Assembly: GCA_023230525.1 (NCBI GenBank)
Contig: JALNXE010000003.1
Coordinates: 24,197-88,196 of the forward strand
From: Desulfobulbaceae bacterium
GTDB lineage: Bacteria > Desulfobacterota > Desulfobulbia > Desulfobulbales > SURF-16
DNA length: 64,000 nucleotides
Direction of reading: 5' to 3'
Numbering within the stretch: position 1 is the stretch's first letter; the number at the start of each line of letters is the position of its first letter. A model generated the notes under the pieces. It searched no databases. It was not told the DNA's origin and was given only the letters and a program-made list of their open reading frames with translations. Made by a program: the position numbers and the translations under genes. This document shows, piece after piece, positions 17,058-25,541 of this stretch.

Positions 17058-17170
17058 ATTTTTCCTTGAAGATCCGCAGGTTTTTCCCCATTTATCTTTA
17101 CCATTAATTCTTTTCCATGATCCTGTTGGCCGCAAAAGCGTTCGACAGCTTACCCCACCCGACAGTCTGC

Positions 17171-17200
17171 TTGACAAGTTGAAAAAATTGAGTATAGTAT
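17171..17200 (+). promoter_or_regulatory. Sigma-70 promoter of tRNA-Gly
   Basis: TTGACA (17171-17176), then either TATAGT (17193-17198, 16-bp spacing) or TAGTAT (17195-17200, 18-bp spacing). Transcription would start about 10 bp before the mature tRNA at 17216. Confidence 0.7.
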
Positions 17201-17215
17201 CAAATTAACCTATGA

Positions 17216-17291
17216 GCGGACATAGCTCAGTTGGTAGAGTACAAGCTTCCCAAGCTTGGTGTCGCGGGTTCGAATCCCGTTGTCCGCTCCA
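17216..17291 (+). tRNA. tRNA-Gly (anticodon CCC)
   Basis: A 76-nt cloverleaf. The acceptor pairs GCGGACA with TGTCCGC (17281-17287). The D arm is AGCTCAGTTGGTAGAGT. The anticodon stem CAAGC/GCTTG encloses TTCCCAA, giving anticodon CCC (decodes GGG). The T arm is CGGGTTCGAATCCCG. The 3' CCA (17289-17291) is encoded. Confidence 0.96.
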
Positions 17292-17547
17292 ATAATGTAT
17301 TGTGATTCCCGCGGGTTGCCGCCGGAACAATTCTTGTGCACGGTTACTGGATGGTTCTTCCATAACAGTGCACCCCCGTGGTCCGAGCACCGAGAATGCA
17401 GGGTTTTATTTCTGTTTCTTTGCTGCCAATTGATGACCGGGTGTCGAAACCTTGAGACTGGATGGCCATTCCTGCAGCCATCTGAAGATAAAGTGGGCTC
17501 TGCCCGCTTTTTTTATTTTTGATATAGGCAGATTGGCGCGGTTTGGT
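17292..17547 (+). ncRNA. Structured non-coding stretch with intrinsic terminator (possible small RNA)
   Basis: This gap between tRNA-Gly and rimP has no supported ORF but shows several stems. One long hairpin at 17336-17373 pairs GTGC/GCAC, ACTG/CAGT and ATGG/CCAT around loop TTCTT. Another pairs GATGGC (17461-17466) with GCCATC (17477-17482). A terminator pairs AGTGGGC (17492-17498) with GCCCGCT (17502-17508) and is followed by T7. This could be the long trailer of the tRNA transcript or a separate RNA. No signature of 6S, SRP, RNase P or tmRNA is recognised. Confidence 0.45.
17492..17514 (+). terminator. Intrinsic terminator upstream of rimP
   Basis: A 7-bp stem AGTGGGC/GCCCGCT with one G-U pair and a TCT loop, followed by seven T. 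It ends the tRNA-Gly transcript or a small RNA before rimP at 17548. Confidence 0.8.
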
Positions 17548-18012
17548 ATGCCTCCACTGAAAGATCATATAGTTGAAGAAGTTCAACGGTTGATAGGGCC
17601 TGTTCTAGCAGAAAATTTTCTGGAACTGGTTGAGGTGCAATTTCGTCAGGAGCCCATCGGTTGGGTGCTCAGGCTTATTATTTATAAACAGGGCGGGACG
17701 TCGGTGGATGATTGTGCGAAGGTAAGCCGGGAATTGAGCCATATCCTGGATGTGGAGGATTTGATCCCGCAAAAGTACTTTCTGGAGGTCTCTTCACCAG
17801 GCCTTGATCGTCCCTTGAAGACAGAAAATGATTTTCGGCGAAACAAGGGAGAAAAGGTGAAGCTTACCGTTGAAACTGATGGCACACAGCTTACCCAAAT
17901 AGGAATTATTCAGGATGTGCAGAACGGCATACTCTTATTGCAGAGCGATGCCGGTATCATGTCGTATCCTTTGAGCGGGATAAGTAAAGCAAGGCTCGAA
18001 ATTGAATTTTAA
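17548..18012 (+). CDS. rimP: Ribosome maturation factor RimP
   Basis: 154 residues from the ATG at 17548, the family's length; an upstream in-frame ATG at 17452 would add 32 residues reading through the terminator hairpin and is rejected. The core has VEVQFRQEPIGWVLRLIIYK, GGTSVDDCAKVSREL and the hallmark YFLEVSSPGLDRPLK. RimP assists 30S subunit assembly. It opens the conserved rimP-nusA-ylxR-infB-rbfA-truB-rpsO-pnp group. The ribosome site is weak. Confidence 0.93.
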   Translation: MPPLKDHIVEEVQRLIGPVLAENFLELVEVQFRQEPIGWVLRLIIYKQGGTSVDDCAKVSRELSHILDVEDLIPQKYFLEVSSPGLDRPLKTENDFRRNKGEKVKLTVETDGTQLTQIGIIQDVQNGILLLQSDAGIMSYPLSGISKARLEIEF

Positions 18013-18090
18013 ACAAGCCTGTGCAGTTTTTAATATATTTTTGCCGGTTTCACCCGTTGTAAAAGCCTCTATGGGCTGAAATCGTGGAGA

Positions 18091-19395
18091 ATGATGATGT
18101 TATCAGATTTAAAAAGAATTATTGACCAGATCAGCCGTGACAAGGGTATTGACAGGCAGCTTCTCATTGAGGCGCTGGAAGAGGCTGTACTTTCTGCCGC
18201 TAAAAAAAGATATGGGTTGCGGCGGGAGATAGAAGTCAAATTTAATGAAGAATTCGGTGAGGTTGAACTTTTCCAGTTCCGCAAGGTTGTTGAGCGGGTC
18301 GAGGATGAGCAGACCGAGGTGTCAATCCTTGAGGCCATGCGGCTTGATCCGGAGGTGGAACTGGGCGACGAGCTGGGCTCCAAGATGGAAAATGTTTCTG
18401 ATCTCGGTCGTATCGCCGCCCAATCCGCCAAACAGGTAATCATCCAGAAAATGAAGGATGCTGAGCGGGATGTTATTTTTGATATGTACCGTGAGCGCAA
18501 GGGTGACATTGTTAATGGTATTGTGCAGCGCTTCGAACGCGGCAACATGATCATTAACCTGGGCAGAACCGATGCATTGCTGCCCAAGAAAGAACAGATG
18601 CCCAGGCGTTCCTATCGGCAGGGGGATCGCATCCGCGCCTATCTTATGGAGGTTCGTCAGGATGTCCGGGACCATCAATTGATATTAAGCCGCACCTGCA
18701 ATGAATTTCTGGTAAAACTCTTTGAGATGGAAGTGCCGGAAATCGCCGAAGGCATTGTCAAGATTATCAACGCCTGCCGTGAACCGGGATCCCGGGCAAA
18801 AATAGCCGTTGCCTCGGCAGAGCCTGATGTTGATCCGGTGGGAGCCTGTGTGGGCATGAAGGGGTCCAGGGTGCAGAATGTGGTGCAGGAACTGCAGGGC
18901 GAAAAGATAGATATCGTGCCCTGGAGCCCTGATCCCGCCAAGTATGTCTCAAATGCCTTGGCACCGGCCCAGGTTTCCATGGTGGTGGTGGACGAGGACA
19001 AAAAGACCTTGCTGGTTGTCGTGCCCGATGATCAGCTCTCCCTTGCCATCGGCAGACAGGGTCAGAATGTCCGGCTGGCCTCCCAATTGCTCGGCTGGCG
19101 AATCGATGTGAAGAGCGAGCAGAAATATGCCAAGATGACGGAGGCGGGTTTTCAGTCCATGATGCGTATTCGCGGCATGAATGAAAAAATGGTGGAATCC
19201 CTTTATGATGGCGGCATAACCTCGGCTCAGGAACTGGTAAATGCTGAGGTTGCTGACTTGATCGAATTGTCTGGTCTTGGTGAAGAGGCAGTGCAGATTC
19301 TCAAGGAAGAGGCCGGCAAATTTCTAAGTGCCGAGGAACCTCGGGAAACAGAATCTGAGGGGTCCTTTGACTCAGTGATGGGCGATAAACTGTAA
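18091..19395 (+). CDS. nusA: Transcription termination/antitermination protein NusA
   Basis: 434 residues. Domains in order: N-terminal RNA-polymerase-binding region (about 1-130), S1 (about 137-200, DIVNGIVQRFERGNMIIN), and KH1 and KH2 (about 230-345, including GACVGMKGSRVQNVVQEL and AIGRQGQNVRLASQLLGW). A helix-hairpin-helix-like region follows near 370-415. There is no second acidic repeat, as is common outside gamma-proteobacteria. Three consecutive ATGs occur at 18091-18099; GGAG just upstream is best placed for the third. NusA modulates pausing, termination and antitermination. Confidence 0.97.
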   Translation: MMMLSDLKRIIDQISRDKGIDRQLLIEALEEAVLSAAKKRYGLRREIEVKFNEEFGEVELFQFRKVVERVEDEQTEVSILEAMRLDPEVELGDELGSKMENVSDLGRIAAQSAKQVIIQKMKDAERDVIFDMYRERKGDIVNGIVQRFERGNMIINLGRTDALLPKKEQMPRRSYRQGDRIRAYLMEVRQDVRDHQLILSRTCNEFLVKLFEMEVPEIAEGIVKIINACREPGSRAKIAVASAEPDVDPVGACVGMKGSRVQNVVQELQGEKIDIVPWSPDPAKYVSNALAPAQVSMVVVDEDKKTLLVVVPDDQLSLAIGRQGQNVRLASQLLGWRIDVKSEQKYAKMTEAGFQSMMRIRGMNEKMVESLYDGGITSAQELVNAEVADLIELSGLGEEAVQILKEEAGKFLSAEEPRETESEGSFDSVMGDKL

Positions 19396-19398
19396 CCG

Positions 19399-19692
19399 GT
19401 GAGTCTGCAGAAAGAAAAAAGAGTTCCAATCAGGACGTGTGTCGGGTGCGGCAGAAAAGCTGATAAGCATTGTTTCGTACGATTTGCTGTATGTGATGGG
19501 CAAATAGCTGTTGATAACAAATTCAGGATTGCAGGGCGGGGAGCATACTGCTGCAGGCAGGAAACATGTCTGCGCAATCTTTTGAAAAAAGAAAGAAAAC
19601 TGGCCAGAGCCCTGCACTGTGAGTGCCTGCTGCGCCAAGAAGATAAAACGTCCTTGATGAACAACTTTATGAAAAGTTTAGCTGGAAAATAG
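19399..19692 (+). CDS. ylxR: YlxR-family RNA-binding protein (DUF448)
   Basis: 97 residues from a GTG 3 bp after the nusA stop. The motif RVPIRTCVGCGRKADK, the GRGAYCC block and the C.NLLKKERKLARAL segment are the YlxR signature. The family folds around a basic RNA-binding surface and is regularly encoded between nusA and infB. Its exact role is not settled. The extra cysteines (CVGC, YCC, ETC) could bind a metal. Confidence 0.9.
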   Translation: MSLQKEKRVPIRTCVGCGRKADKHCFVRFAVCDGQIAVDNKFRIAGRGAYCCRQETCLRNLLKKERKLARALHCECLLRQEDKTSLMNNFMKSLAGK

Positions 19693-19720
19693 AGCAGAAG
19701 GGAAGTTTCAGGAGCATATA

Positions 19721-22594
19721 ATGGGAAAAATCCGGGTATACGAGTTGGCGAAAGAAGCAGGGGTTGAAAGCAAGACTTTGACCGCGCAACTCATTGAATT
19801 AGGCTACAATGTTCGAGCCTATAACTCCACTCTTGAAGATGATATGGCTGAGGAAATCCGCACCAGGCTTGGTTTTAAAAAGGTCGAGGTACAAGAAAAA
19901 AGAATTGAGAGCAAAGGCCGGACAACGATTATTCGCAGGCGGTCCCAGGCAGTCCCGGACCTAGCGGAAGAAATTCCTGAAAAGGAAGCGTCAGAAGGCT
20001 TGGCTCAGGAAACAGCGTTTGAGCCGGAAGTTGCAATCAAACAGCAGTCGATTGAGCCTCCCGAGCAAGTGGCTGCTCCGTTGATCGGTGAAAAGGCAAT
20101 TCCGGAAGAGGCTACGGCCTCCCTTGCGGGAAAAGAAGCGGCCGAGGCGACTGCTGGGGCTGAGGTAAAGGAAGGAAAAGAGCCTGAGCCACCGCTCGAA
20201 GCTGAGCCTGGCGCCGTTGCTGTTGAGCAGATCCCGGGTAAGCAAGCGGCAATGCCGCTAAGGGAAGAAGTTGCTGTACCCGAATCCGCTGGTGCACCTG
20301 CAGCTCAGGAAAAGGAAAGCGCCACGGCGGATGAATCCTTGGAGCCCAGGCCGGAAGAGGCTGAGATAGCAAAATCGCCTGACCAGATTGCTCAGGGAGA
20401 GCCGGAACTGAAAAAAGAAGAAATCACGCCACTGCCGAAACGCAAAAAAGGTTTGGCCAAGATCATCGGGCGTACGGAACTTCCTCTTCCTGTTGAAGAA
20501 ACCAAACTTCGCGCCAAAAAGATTGAAAAACCAAAAAAACCAAAGGTTGTGGCGCGTCCGGAAATTGAAACTGTGGAAACAACTGAAGAAGATCTCGGCA
20601 AAGGCAAAGGCAAAGCGAAGAAGGCCAAACGTTTTGTGAAGTTCAGCACGGAACCGGGTCTTGCCCGTTTCAAGAAAGGCGTTAAACGCAAAGACGGCGT
20701 TGACGTGGATGTGGAAGAAATCGGTCAGCTTGGGGCCCGTATCGCCTCCGGAGTGCGCGTTATGCGCGGGCACAGGGGCGGCGGCTACAAGAAGAAGAAA
20801 CGCGATGACGCCGAGCTGCTTGTCAGCGAAACAAAAGCCATCAAGAAGCGCATCAAGGTGCTGGAGACTATTTCGGTCGGCGACCTTGCCCACAGAATGG
20901 GGGTTAAGGCCAATGAGATTATTGCAAAACTTATCAGCCTCGGGATCATGGCTACGGTCAATCAGTCCCTTGATGTGGATACGGCAATGCTGGTTGCCAG
21001 CGATTTCGGGTTTGAGGTGGAGCAGGGCATGACAGAAGAGCAGTCCATCATCAACCTTGAGGAGTCTGAAAGCGGCGGCACGGAGATGCCCCGGCCTCCT
21101 GTTGTCACGGTTATGGGACATGTTGATCACGGAAAGACCTCCATTCTTGATGCCATCCGCAATACCGATGTTGCCGCCGGTGAGGCGGGCGGCATCACCC
21201 AGCATATTGGTGCCCATTATGTTCGTTCCCTGAAGGGAGACTTGGTCTTTCTTGATACGCCGGGCCATGCGGCATTTACCGAAATGCGTTCCCGCGGCGC
21301 CCAGGTCACCGATGTGGTTGTGCTGGTGGTTGCCGCAGATGACGGTGTCATGGATCAGACCAAGGAGGCAATCAACCATGCCAAGGCAGCGGGTGTGCCG
21401 ATTCTGGTCGCCGTCAACAAGATAGATAAACCTAATGCCGACCCGGCCAGGGTGAAGCGCGAGCTGGCTGAACTGAATCTGGTGCCGGAAGAGTGGGGCG
21501 GGGAGACAATCTATTGTGAAACATCGGCCAAACAGGGGATCGGTATTGATGAACTGGTTGAAAACATCATCCTGCAGACCGAGATTCTGGAGCTGAAGGC
21601 TGATCCGAAGCGGCGGGCCAAGGGCTGGGTTATTGAGGCCCAGCTGCACAAAGGTCGTGGGCCTGTGGCCACGGTGCTGATCCAGCATGGGACATTGCGG
21701 GTCGGAGACCATTTTGTCGCCGGAATTTATCACGGCAAGGTACGTTCGCTGACGGATGACAAAGGGCGCAAGATTGATGAGGCCGGTCCGTCTATGCCGG
21801 TTGAAATACAGGGTTTGAGCGGTGTGCCCAAGGCCGGTGACGAATTTGTGGTTGTGCCGGATGAGAAAATGGCAAGAAGCGTCAGCAGCGACAGGCAGCT
21901 GAAAAGCCGTGAGTCGGAACTCGCCAGCAGCACGAAGATTTCTCTGGAAAATCTCTTTGAGAAGCTGCAGGAAGGTGAAGTAAAAGAGCTGCGGGTAGTG
22001 CTGCGCGCTGATGTGCAGGGCACCCTGGAGGCCTTTGGCAAGGCTATAAAGGAGCTGAGCACGGATGCGATCAAGGTGAAGATTCTGCATTCCGGCACCG
22101 GAACAATCATCGAATCGGACGTTCTGCTGGCGGCTGCTTCAGATGCCCTGATCATCGGCTTCAATGTCCGGCCGAGCGGCAAGGTGGCGGATCTGGCCAA
22201 GTCTGAAAATGTTGATCTGCGGTTCTATGATGTTATTTATCATGCCCTGGATGATATCCGCAAGGCGATGGTCGGTCTGCTCGAACCGACCTTTGAGGAA
22301 AAGGTCATTGGCAAGGCTGAAGTTCGGGAAACATTCCATGTTCCCAAGATAGGGACAATTGCCGGCTGCTACGTGACGGATGGCAGGATTGAGCGCAATG
22401 CCCATGTGCGCCTGCTGCGGGATGGGGTGGTGGTCTTTACCGGCAGGATTTCATCCCTCAAACGCTTCAAAGATGATGCAAAAGAAGTGCAGTCAGGTTA
22501 TGAATGCGGTTTGGGTATCGAAAACTATAATGACATCAAGGTGGGTGACCAGCTTGAGGGCTTTATCATGGAGAAGACAGAGGCGGAGCTGTAA
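19721..22594 (+). CDS. infB: Translation initiation factor IF-2
   Basis: 957 residues. An IF2_N module lies at the start (IRVYELAKEAGVESKTLTAQL). A long Ala/Glu/Pro/Lys-rich linker spans about residues 65-300, and a second IF2_N-like module is at about 385-440. The GTPase then carries G1 VMGHVDHGKTS (about 464-474), DTPGHAAF and NKIDKP (about 566), followed by domains III and IV with the initiator-tRNA site. The linker makes it longer than E. coli IF-2 (890). AGGAG precedes the ATG. It delivers fMet-tRNA to the 30S subunit. Confidence 0.98.
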   Translation: MGKIRVYELAKEAGVESKTLTAQLIELGYNVRAYNSTLEDDMAEEIRTRLGFKKVEVQEKRIESKGRTTIIRRRSQAVPDLAEEIPEKEASEGLAQETAFEPEVAIKQQSIEPPEQVAAPLIGEKAIPEEATASLAGKEAAEATAGAEVKEGKEPEPPLEAEPGAVAVEQIPGKQAAMPLREEVAVPESAGAPAAQEKESATADESLEPRPEEAEIAKSPDQIAQGEPELKKEEITPLPKRKKGLAKIIGRTELPLPVEETKLRAKKIEKPKKPKVVARPEIETVETTEEDLGKGKGKAKKAKRFVKFSTEPGLARFKKGVKRKDGVDVDVEEIGQLGARIASGVRVMRGHRGGGYKKKKRDDAELLVSETKAIKKRIKVLETISVGDLAHRMGVKANEIIAKLISLGIMATVNQSLDVDTAMLVASDFGFEVEQGMTEEQSIINLEESESGGTEMPRPPVVTVMGHVDHGKTSILDAIRNTDVAAGEAGGITQHIGAHYVRSLKGDLVFLDTPGHAAFTEMRSRGAQVTDVVVLVVAADDGVMDQTKEAINHAKAAGVPILVAVNKIDKPNADPARVKRELAELNLVPEEWGGETIYCETSAKQGIGIDELVENIILQTEILELKADPKRRAKGWVIEAQLHKGRGPVATVLIQHGTLRVGDHFVAGIYHGKVRSLTDDKGRKIDEAGPSMPVEIQGLSGVPKAGDEFVVVPDEKMARSVSSDRQLKSRESELASSTKISLENLFEKLQEGEVKELRVVLRADVQGTLEAFGKAIKELSTDAIKVKILHSGTGTIIESDVLLAAASDALIIGFNVRPSGKVADLAKSENVDLRFYDVIYHALDDIRKAMVGLLEPTFEEKVIGKAEVRETFHVPKIGTIAGCYVTDGRIERNAHVRLLRDGVVVFTGRISSLKRFKDDAKEVQSGYECGLGIENYNDIKVGDQLEGFIMEKTEAEL

Positions 22595-22617
22595 AGCTTC
22601 CTCTGTAAGGGAACCCA

Positions 22618-23028
22618 ATGGTCGCTGCTAAGGAGAGATCTCGCTTCAAATTGCCTGACGGGCTGGCTGCAACGCCCAAGAGGCGGCCGGTGCGGGTGGC
22701 GGATGCGATCAGAAATGAGCTGGCCACCCTGCTCCTCTTCAAGGTGAAAGATCCGGCACTGCAGCAGGTTACTATTGTGCATGTGGAGATGAGCGATGAT
22801 TTGAGCCGCGCCAAGATCTATTATGCCTGTGCTCCGGAAATGGAAGGCAAGGTGAGTTCGGGTTTGCAGCGGGCAAAAGGTTTCATGCGCAGCCATTTGG
22901 CCAAGGAGCTGCGTATGCGTTATGCGCCGGAATTAGTGTTTTTTTCTGACCCATCAATAGAGTATGATGAAAAGATGCAAAAGATCTTTCAGGAGATAGC
23001 CAGCGAAAATGAACCAGGCTCTGTCTGA
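22618..23028 (+). CDS. rbfA: Ribosome-binding factor A
   Basis: 136 residues. The single KH-type domain shows RPVRVADAIRNELATLL, VKDPALQQVTIVHVEMSDDLSRAKIYY and LRMRYAPELVFFSDPSIEYDEKM, all typical of RbfA. It is needed for late 16S rRNA processing and 30S maturation. It starts 23 bp after infB and its end overlaps nrnA by 20 bp, so the two are coupled. Confidence 0.95.
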   Translation: MVAAKERSRFKLPDGLAATPKRRPVRVADAIRNELATLLLFKVKDPALQQVTIVHVEMSDDLSRAKIYYACAPEMEGKVSSGLQRAKGFMRSHLAKELRMRYAPELVFFSDPSIEYDEKMQKIFQEIASENEPGSV

Positions 23029-23986
23029 AATCATTCCTGTTCTCCGTAAGGCCGGCAACGTTCTCATCGCCACGCATGTTTTCCCGGACGCCGACGCCTT
23101 GGGGGCTCAGCTGGCCTTGGGGAATATTTTGCGGTCCATGGGCAAGGGCGTGTATCTCTACAGCGAGGAACCGGCGCATTACATACTGGAGTTCCTGCCC
23201 GGCTCCGGCAGGCTGAACATCGGCCTGCCCGAACTGGATCAATTTGACTGCGGCGTGGCCTTGGATTGCGGCGATGACATGCGGCTGGGCAAGGTGAAGG
23301 ATTATCTGCTCAATATCCATCCCTTTGTGGTGATTGATCATCATACGGGACATAAGAATTTCGGGGATATCCGCTGGGTTGACCCCGGCAAATCATCAAC
23401 AGGCGAGATGGTGTATGACTTGGCCCAGGCCATGGGCGCCAACATCGATTATGACACCGCCTATTGTCTTTATTCCGCCATTGTCTCCGATACCGGCTCC
23501 TTCAAGTATGCGTCAACAACCGCCGATACCCTGCGCATTGCCGGAGAATTGATCGCAAAGGGTGTGAAACCGGCCGAGATATCCGGAAAGATTTTTGATA
23601 ACTTTACCCGTAACCGTTTACAGCTTCTCCAGGAAGTGCTGGCTACCTTGGTTCTTTATGAGGATGAACAGCTGGCTGTTATCACGGTGAGCCGCGAAAT
23701 GTATGAAAAAACCGGCACGACAGCCGCGGATACGGAGTTATTCATCAATTACCCCCGCTCCCTTGAAAGGGTAAAAGTTGCCGCCTTTATTAAAGAGGCG
23801 AAAGAATATATCGGCGTGAGCCTGCGTTCCAAAGGTCTGTATGATGTGTCGGAGGTGGCCAGGATTTTCGGCGGTGGGGGGCACCGCAATGCCGCCGGCT
23901 TTAAGTTGCGCGATAAAGACCTTGCCGGAGTGCAGAACGAGCTTCTGGCTGAATTGCATATCCTGCTCGCAACGCCACAGAAGTAG
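23009..23986 (+). CDS. nrnA: DHH-family nanoRNase / pAp phosphatase (NrnA-like)
   Basis: 325 residues with DHH (about 1-185) and DHHA1 (about 230-320) domains. Metal-binding motifs are ATHVFPDADALG, ALDCGDDM, VVIDHHTGH and SDTGSFKYAST. The C-terminal GGGGHRNAAGF loop binds substrate. The family degrades 2-5-nt RNAs and often dephosphorylates 3'-phosphoadenosine 5'-phosphate. The usual glycine in PDGDA is alanine here (PDADA). Its stop is followed immediately by the truB ATG. Confidence 0.92.
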   Translation: MNQALSEIIPVLRKAGNVLIATHVFPDADALGAQLALGNILRSMGKGVYLYSEEPAHYILEFLPGSGRLNIGLPELDQFDCGVALDCGDDMRLGKVKDYLLNIHPFVVIDHHTGHKNFGDIRWVDPGKSSTGEMVYDLAQAMGANIDYDTAYCLYSAIVSDTGSFKYASTTADTLRIAGELIAKGVKPAEISGKIFDNFTRNRLQLLQEVLATLVLYEDEQLAVITVSREMYEKTGTTAADTELFINYPRSLERVKVAAFIKEAKEYIGVSLRSKGLYDVSEVARIFGGGGHRNAAGFKLRDKDLAGVQNELLAELHILLATPQK

Positions 23987-24721
23987 ATGCAAGCCGATCC
24001 CCCGGGAGTTTTCCTGATTGATAAACCTGTTGGCCCTACCTCTTTTAGAATGGTCCAGCTGGTCAGACGGGCGTTGCAGGTAAAGAAAGTGGGTCACTCC
24101 GGTACCCTTGATCCTTTTGCTTCCGGGTTGCTTGTCATCTGTGCAGGCCGCCCGGCCACCAGGATCATTCCTCAGCTCATGGATGGGGAAAAGGAGTACA
24201 CCGCCACCTTGAAGCTCGGGGTGGAGACTGACAGTCAGGATCTGACCGGGACGGTAATCGGGCAGCATGACCTCAGCGGTCTGAGCAAGACCAGGATTGA
24301 TGACTGTGTGTCGGCCTTTGCCGGCGAACAGATTCAGCAACCGCCACAGTTTTCCGCCTTGAAACATCAGGGGAAACCGTTGTATTATTATGCCCGGAAG
24401 GGCATAAAGGTTGAAAAAGAACCGAGGCAGGTTTTTGTCAGAGAGATTGAAGTGCTTGACTGGCAGCATGATCTGTTGCGTATCCGGGTGGTATGCGGCA
24501 AGGGGACGTATATCCGTACCCTGGGGGCAGATATCGGCACCGCCCTGGGCTGCGGCGCGCATCTCGTCGAGCTGCGAAGATTGCGCAGCGGTGTTTTTAA
24601 CGTAATGGACGCCTTGCCGGGTGATGCCCTGATGCAGGATCGGCAGGCCGTTTTTACGCTTTTGTTGGAATCTATGCTTCCTGTTGATGGTGTGCTCGCA
24701 GGATGTTTGAATAACGTGTAA
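23987..24721 (+). CDS. truB: tRNA pseudouridine(55) synthase TruB, short form
   Basis: 244 residues. The catalytic aspartate lies in VGHSGTLDPFASGLLVICAG. Other family blocks are GEKEYTATLKLGVETDSQDLTGTV, PPQFSALKHQGKPLYYYARKG and CGKGTYIRTLGADIG. E. coli TruB is 314 residues; this protein ends soon after the catalytic fold, so most or all of the C-terminal PUA-type domain is missing. Short TruB forms exist in other bacteria, so it is probably functional. It makes pseudouridine 55 in the T loop. Confidence 0.94.
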   Translation: MQADPPGVFLIDKPVGPTSFRMVQLVRRALQVKKVGHSGTLDPFASGLLVICAGRPATRIIPQLMDGEKEYTATLKLGVETDSQDLTGTVIGQHDLSGLSKTRIDDCVSAFAGEQIQQPPQFSALKHQGKPLYYYARKGIKVEKEPRQVFVREIEVLDWQHDLLRIRVVCGKGTYIRTLGADIGTALGCGAHLVELRRLRSGVFNVMDALPGDALMQDRQAVFTLLLESMLPVDGVLAGCLNNV

Positions 24722-24767
24722 TACCTTAATGTAACGAATGTCTATTATTTTGTAGGAGGATATAATC

Positions 24768-25037
24768 GTGTCGTTGGAACCTGTTCAGAAACAAGAAATT
24801 ATTGAGAAATTTGCAACCCATAAAGATGATACCGGCTCGCCTGAGGTTCAGGTCGCCCTGCTCAGCGCCCGGATTACCTATCTGACCGAGCATTTTCAAA
24901 CCCATAAGAAGGACCATCATTCTCGTCGTGGCCTGCTGAAGCTTGTCGGTCAGAGAAGAAGGTTGCTGAACTACCTGAAAGGGAAAAATCTGGATAGATA
25001 CCGTCAGGTCATCAAGGAACTCGGCATCCGCAAGTAA
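24768..25037 (+). CDS. rpsO: 30S ribosomal protein S15
   Basis: 89 residues, standard length, starting at GTG with a perfect AGGAGG 8 nt upstream. Typical sequence: IIEKFATHKDDTGSPEVQVALLSARITYLTEHFQTHKKDHHSRRGL and the C-terminal RRRLLNYLKGK. S15 binds helices 20-22 of 16S rRNA early in assembly. It precedes pnp, as in most proteobacteria, but the gap is unusually long here (504 bp). Confidence 0.98.
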   Translation: MSLEPVQKQEIIEKFATHKDDTGSPEVQVALLSARITYLTEHFQTHKKDHHSRRGLLKLVGQRRRLLNYLKGKNLDRYRQVIKELGIRK

Positions 25038-25541
25038 GCTCTTTAGGAGCCGTTACGCAATAACATGGCCTTTTTTTCAATTTCGTTACGGCTCCTTATA
25101 CCCCTCAAGGGGGTACTGAAAAGAGTGCCGTTGGGGCGCATTTCTCTGGCCATGTTTTTTTTTACAACGGCTTTGGTGCAGCAGGTAAAAATCGACCCCG
25201 CAAATGGGGCGAGAAATGTGTATGCTTTTCTGCGCCTTTCAGTGTCGAGTCAGCCGTGGTAATGGTAATTTTTTGGAGCAATATCTTAATCATCCGCCAT
25301 GCGGCAGGGGAGAGATATTGTAAATGGTCCAGGATTCCTAGGAATCCTGGACTTTTATTATTTTAATCAGGGTTACGAATTAGGCCTGAGTAATGAAGCG
25401 CCGTACAGGCCACCCGGATCAAGTTTCACTGTCTCGCATTGATACCCCTTGAGGGTGAAAATCCTCTTTTGAACTTGTCTTCCCGGTGCTCAACCTGCTC
25501 TTTATTGTTCAGGCGTAGTTCGTAATCCGAAAGGTGAAAGC
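25038..25541 (+). other. Long rpsO-pnp intergenic region with inverted repeats
   Basis: No ORF is supported; a 65-codon frame at 25065 lacks a ribosome site and overlaps hairpins. Structures include a 13-bp inverted repeat with one T-T mismatch (25045-25057 with 25084-25096), a TACCCC/GGGGTA hairpin (25099-25115), and a related TACCCC-TTGA-GGG element near 25443. A strong terminator lies at 25327-25364. The final ~175 bp is the pnp leader. Confidence 0.6.
25327..25364 (+). terminator. Intrinsic terminator between rpsO and pnp
   Basis: A perfect 12-bp stem, GTCCAGGATTCC (25327-25338) with GGAATCCTGGAC (25341-25352), has only TA between the arms and is followed by TTTTATTATTTT. It separates rpsO from pnp transcription or makes pnp read-through partial. 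Confidence 0.92.

Noticed and set aside
17452..17547. Upstream start for rimP (extra 32 residues)
   Set aside because: The extension would translate through the terminator hairpin and does not resemble RimP; the ATG at 17548 fits the family N-terminus.
20258..22090. 610-codon minus-strand ORF opposite infB
   Set aside because: Shadow of a well-defined IF-2 gene; no family features and driven by codon bias.
25065..25262. 65-codon plus-strand ORF in the rpsO-pnp gap
   Set aside because: No ribosome site, starts inside a long inverted repeat, and composition is unlike neighbouring proteins.
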